Shown in pieces: positions 63,338 to 64,000 of a stretch of 64,000 nucleotides of DNA. The stretch lies in the NCBI RefSeq assembly GCF_014199395.1, contig NZ_JACIJM010000007.1, positions 101,060-165,059 on the forward strand. Direction: 5' to 3'. Made by a program: the position numbers and the translations under genes. The number at the start of each line of letters is the position of its first letter. The stretch's first letter is position 1. Below the pieces are notes generated by a model that made no database searches, had not been told where the DNA came from, and worked only from the letters and a program-made list of their open reading frames with translations. This DNA is from Yoonia ponticola (GTDB taxonomy: Bacteria > Pseudomonadota > Alphaproteobacteria > Rhodobacterales > Rhodobacteraceae).

Positions 63338-64000
63338 TTATTTCAACAGCAGGTTGGTTTCGTGTTTCTTGAGCGCTTTGCGTGCTGATTGGTAGCCCGC
63401 GAGGCCGGATTTGGTGGACAGTTCAGGGAACAGATCGAAGATTTCGTTCCGTTGGCTGTTGCCGATGCCCTTCAAGGAATAGTCGCCCGGTTGGAAGCTT
63501 TCCGTCCATGCCCCGTTGGACAGCACAACTTCGTGCCGCTCGAACATGAAGTGGATGTAGGTCGTTTGCATCACGTTCACGGTATGGATGCCTTCGGCCC
63601 CAACCATGTGTTTAGCGGCCGCGAGCACTTCGCTTTCCTCAAAGTAGAGCTGTGTCTTGTCAGACGACACCAGTACCCGGTGATTTGGCGATACCATCAT
63701 GTCACGTTCCGGCAGGCCGTGGCCCAATGCGCCGCGTTTGATCAGCACAGGCTGCAGGTGCGGGTTTTGCACCAGCTGCTGGCCGGACATCGGCTTGTGG
63801 CCCATCCATGCGATTTCCTGAATGCCGTTGTCGCGGGTGATGATCCGGTCGCCGACTTGCAGTTCTTCGACCAGACGCTCGCCTTTTGGTGTCGCGATCA
63901 ATGTGCCCGGTGTGAAGCATGGGATGACATTTTCGATCTCGGAGAAGGTCATGGTGGACCCGTCCGTGAACGTCACTGTACCCGCTTCAGGGTCGCCATC
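63338..64000 (-). CDS. Hint-domain secreted protein, C-terminal part (partial)
   Basis: This gene runs off the right edge; 221 codons to the stop at 63338 are visible, and the frame is open to the window end, so the N-terminus is missing. A Hint (Hedgehog/intein) domain starts at IENVIPCFTPGTLIATPKGE, where the Cys is the expected nucleophile. It continues with LQVGDRIITRDNGIQEIAWM and MMVSPNHRVLVSSD, whose His is the typical B-block residue. The C-terminus has no intein HN-C/S motif, so protein splicing is not expected; autoproteolysis is possible. Such domains often end T1SS-exported roseobacter proteins. Confidence 0.88.
   Translation of the reverse strand, partial: DGDPEAGTVTFTDGSTMTFSEIENVIPCFTPGTLIATPKGERLVEELQVGDRIITRDNGIQEIAWMGHKPMSGQQLVQNPHLQPVLIKRGALGHGLPERDMMVSPNHRVLVSSDKTQLYFEESEVLAAAKHMVGAEGIHTVNVMQTTYIHFMFERHEVVLSNGAWTESFQPGDYSLKGIGNSQRNEIFDLFPELSTKSGLAGYQSARKALKKHETNLLLK

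Overview
The window looks like one contiguous, ordinary stretch of chromosome from a marine alphaproteobacterium of the Rhodobacteraceae (Roseobacter group). The evidence is family content and gene pairing: glnK-amtB, a DUF482-type acyltransferase, polyhydroxybutyrate genes phbA-phbB, ETF:ubiquinone oxidoreductase, accD-folC, uvrC-pgsA-moaD-moaE, and a Hint-domain protein of the kind often exported by roseobacter type I systems. The DNA is moderately GC-rich by eye, genes are densely packed, and ATGA, TGATG or GTGA start/stop overlaps are frequent. I cannot resolve the genus. I found no rRNA, tRNA, CRISPR array, insertion sequence, phage gene or integrase.

Layout. 1-1.6 kb: nitrogen control and ammonium uptake (amtB, cut by the window edge, and glnK). 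1.8-5.7 kb: a class A penicillin-binding protein, then a convergent operon with the outer-membrane lipid-asymmetry components mlaA and mlaC. 5.8-12.5 kb: a long rightward run with a type I secretion ABC transporter and adaptor, RidA, a glycerophosphodiesterase, a DUF482 acyltransferase, pterin carbinolamine dehydratase and an MscS channel, closed by a strong terminator. 12.5-20.6 kb: peroxiredoxin, an FAD reductase, rsmD, an unusual HAD-phosphatase/zinc-ribbon fusion, map, sfsA, a CinA-type protein, GNAT, an AhpD-like protein and an OmpA-like protein. 20.7-27.5 kb: LysR, 2,4-dienoyl-CoA reductase, and an ilvD operon with a lipoprotein and two poorly known proteins. 27.7-33.7 kb: a small membrane protein, accD, a membrane protein, folC, then an envelope cluster of a cysteine-less rhodanese-like protein and two paralogous membrane-anchored LysM proteins. 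33.7-42.4 kb: zapE, a diguanylate cyclase, and a leftward series from greA to an alpha/beta hydrolase, including formaldehyde detoxification (fghA).

42.6-53.8 kb: ETF:ubiquinone oxidoreductase, a TPR protein, ispE, a polyprenyl diphosphate synthase, a tRNA methyltransferase, two very small proteins, a LysR regulator, phbA-phbB and a degenerate EAL-domain protein. 53.8-64 kb: tag, moaE-moaD-pgsA-uvrC, a FolM-like reductase, a Ca2+/Na+ antiporter, an S49 peptidase, an ABC-2 exporter, a lipoprotein and a Hint-domain protein that runs off the right edge.

The most notable signals outside the standard genes are these. A nearly identical 15-bp palindrome, CGCAAnnATATTGCG, lies upstream of both phbB and the ETF:ubiquinone oxidoreductase gene, suggesting one regulator for acyl-CoA/PHB metabolism. 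The HAD phosphatase carries a C-terminal Cys-rich domain and a possible frameshift. A micro-ORF is squeezed between sfsA and map with an ATGA junction. The paralogous LysM/rhodanese cluster has no assigned role. A 311-bp gene-free stretch upstream of uvrC holds a perfect DnaA box and a start-proximal palindrome. I found no convincing wholly new multi-gene system; the LysM cluster and the shared operator are the best leads.
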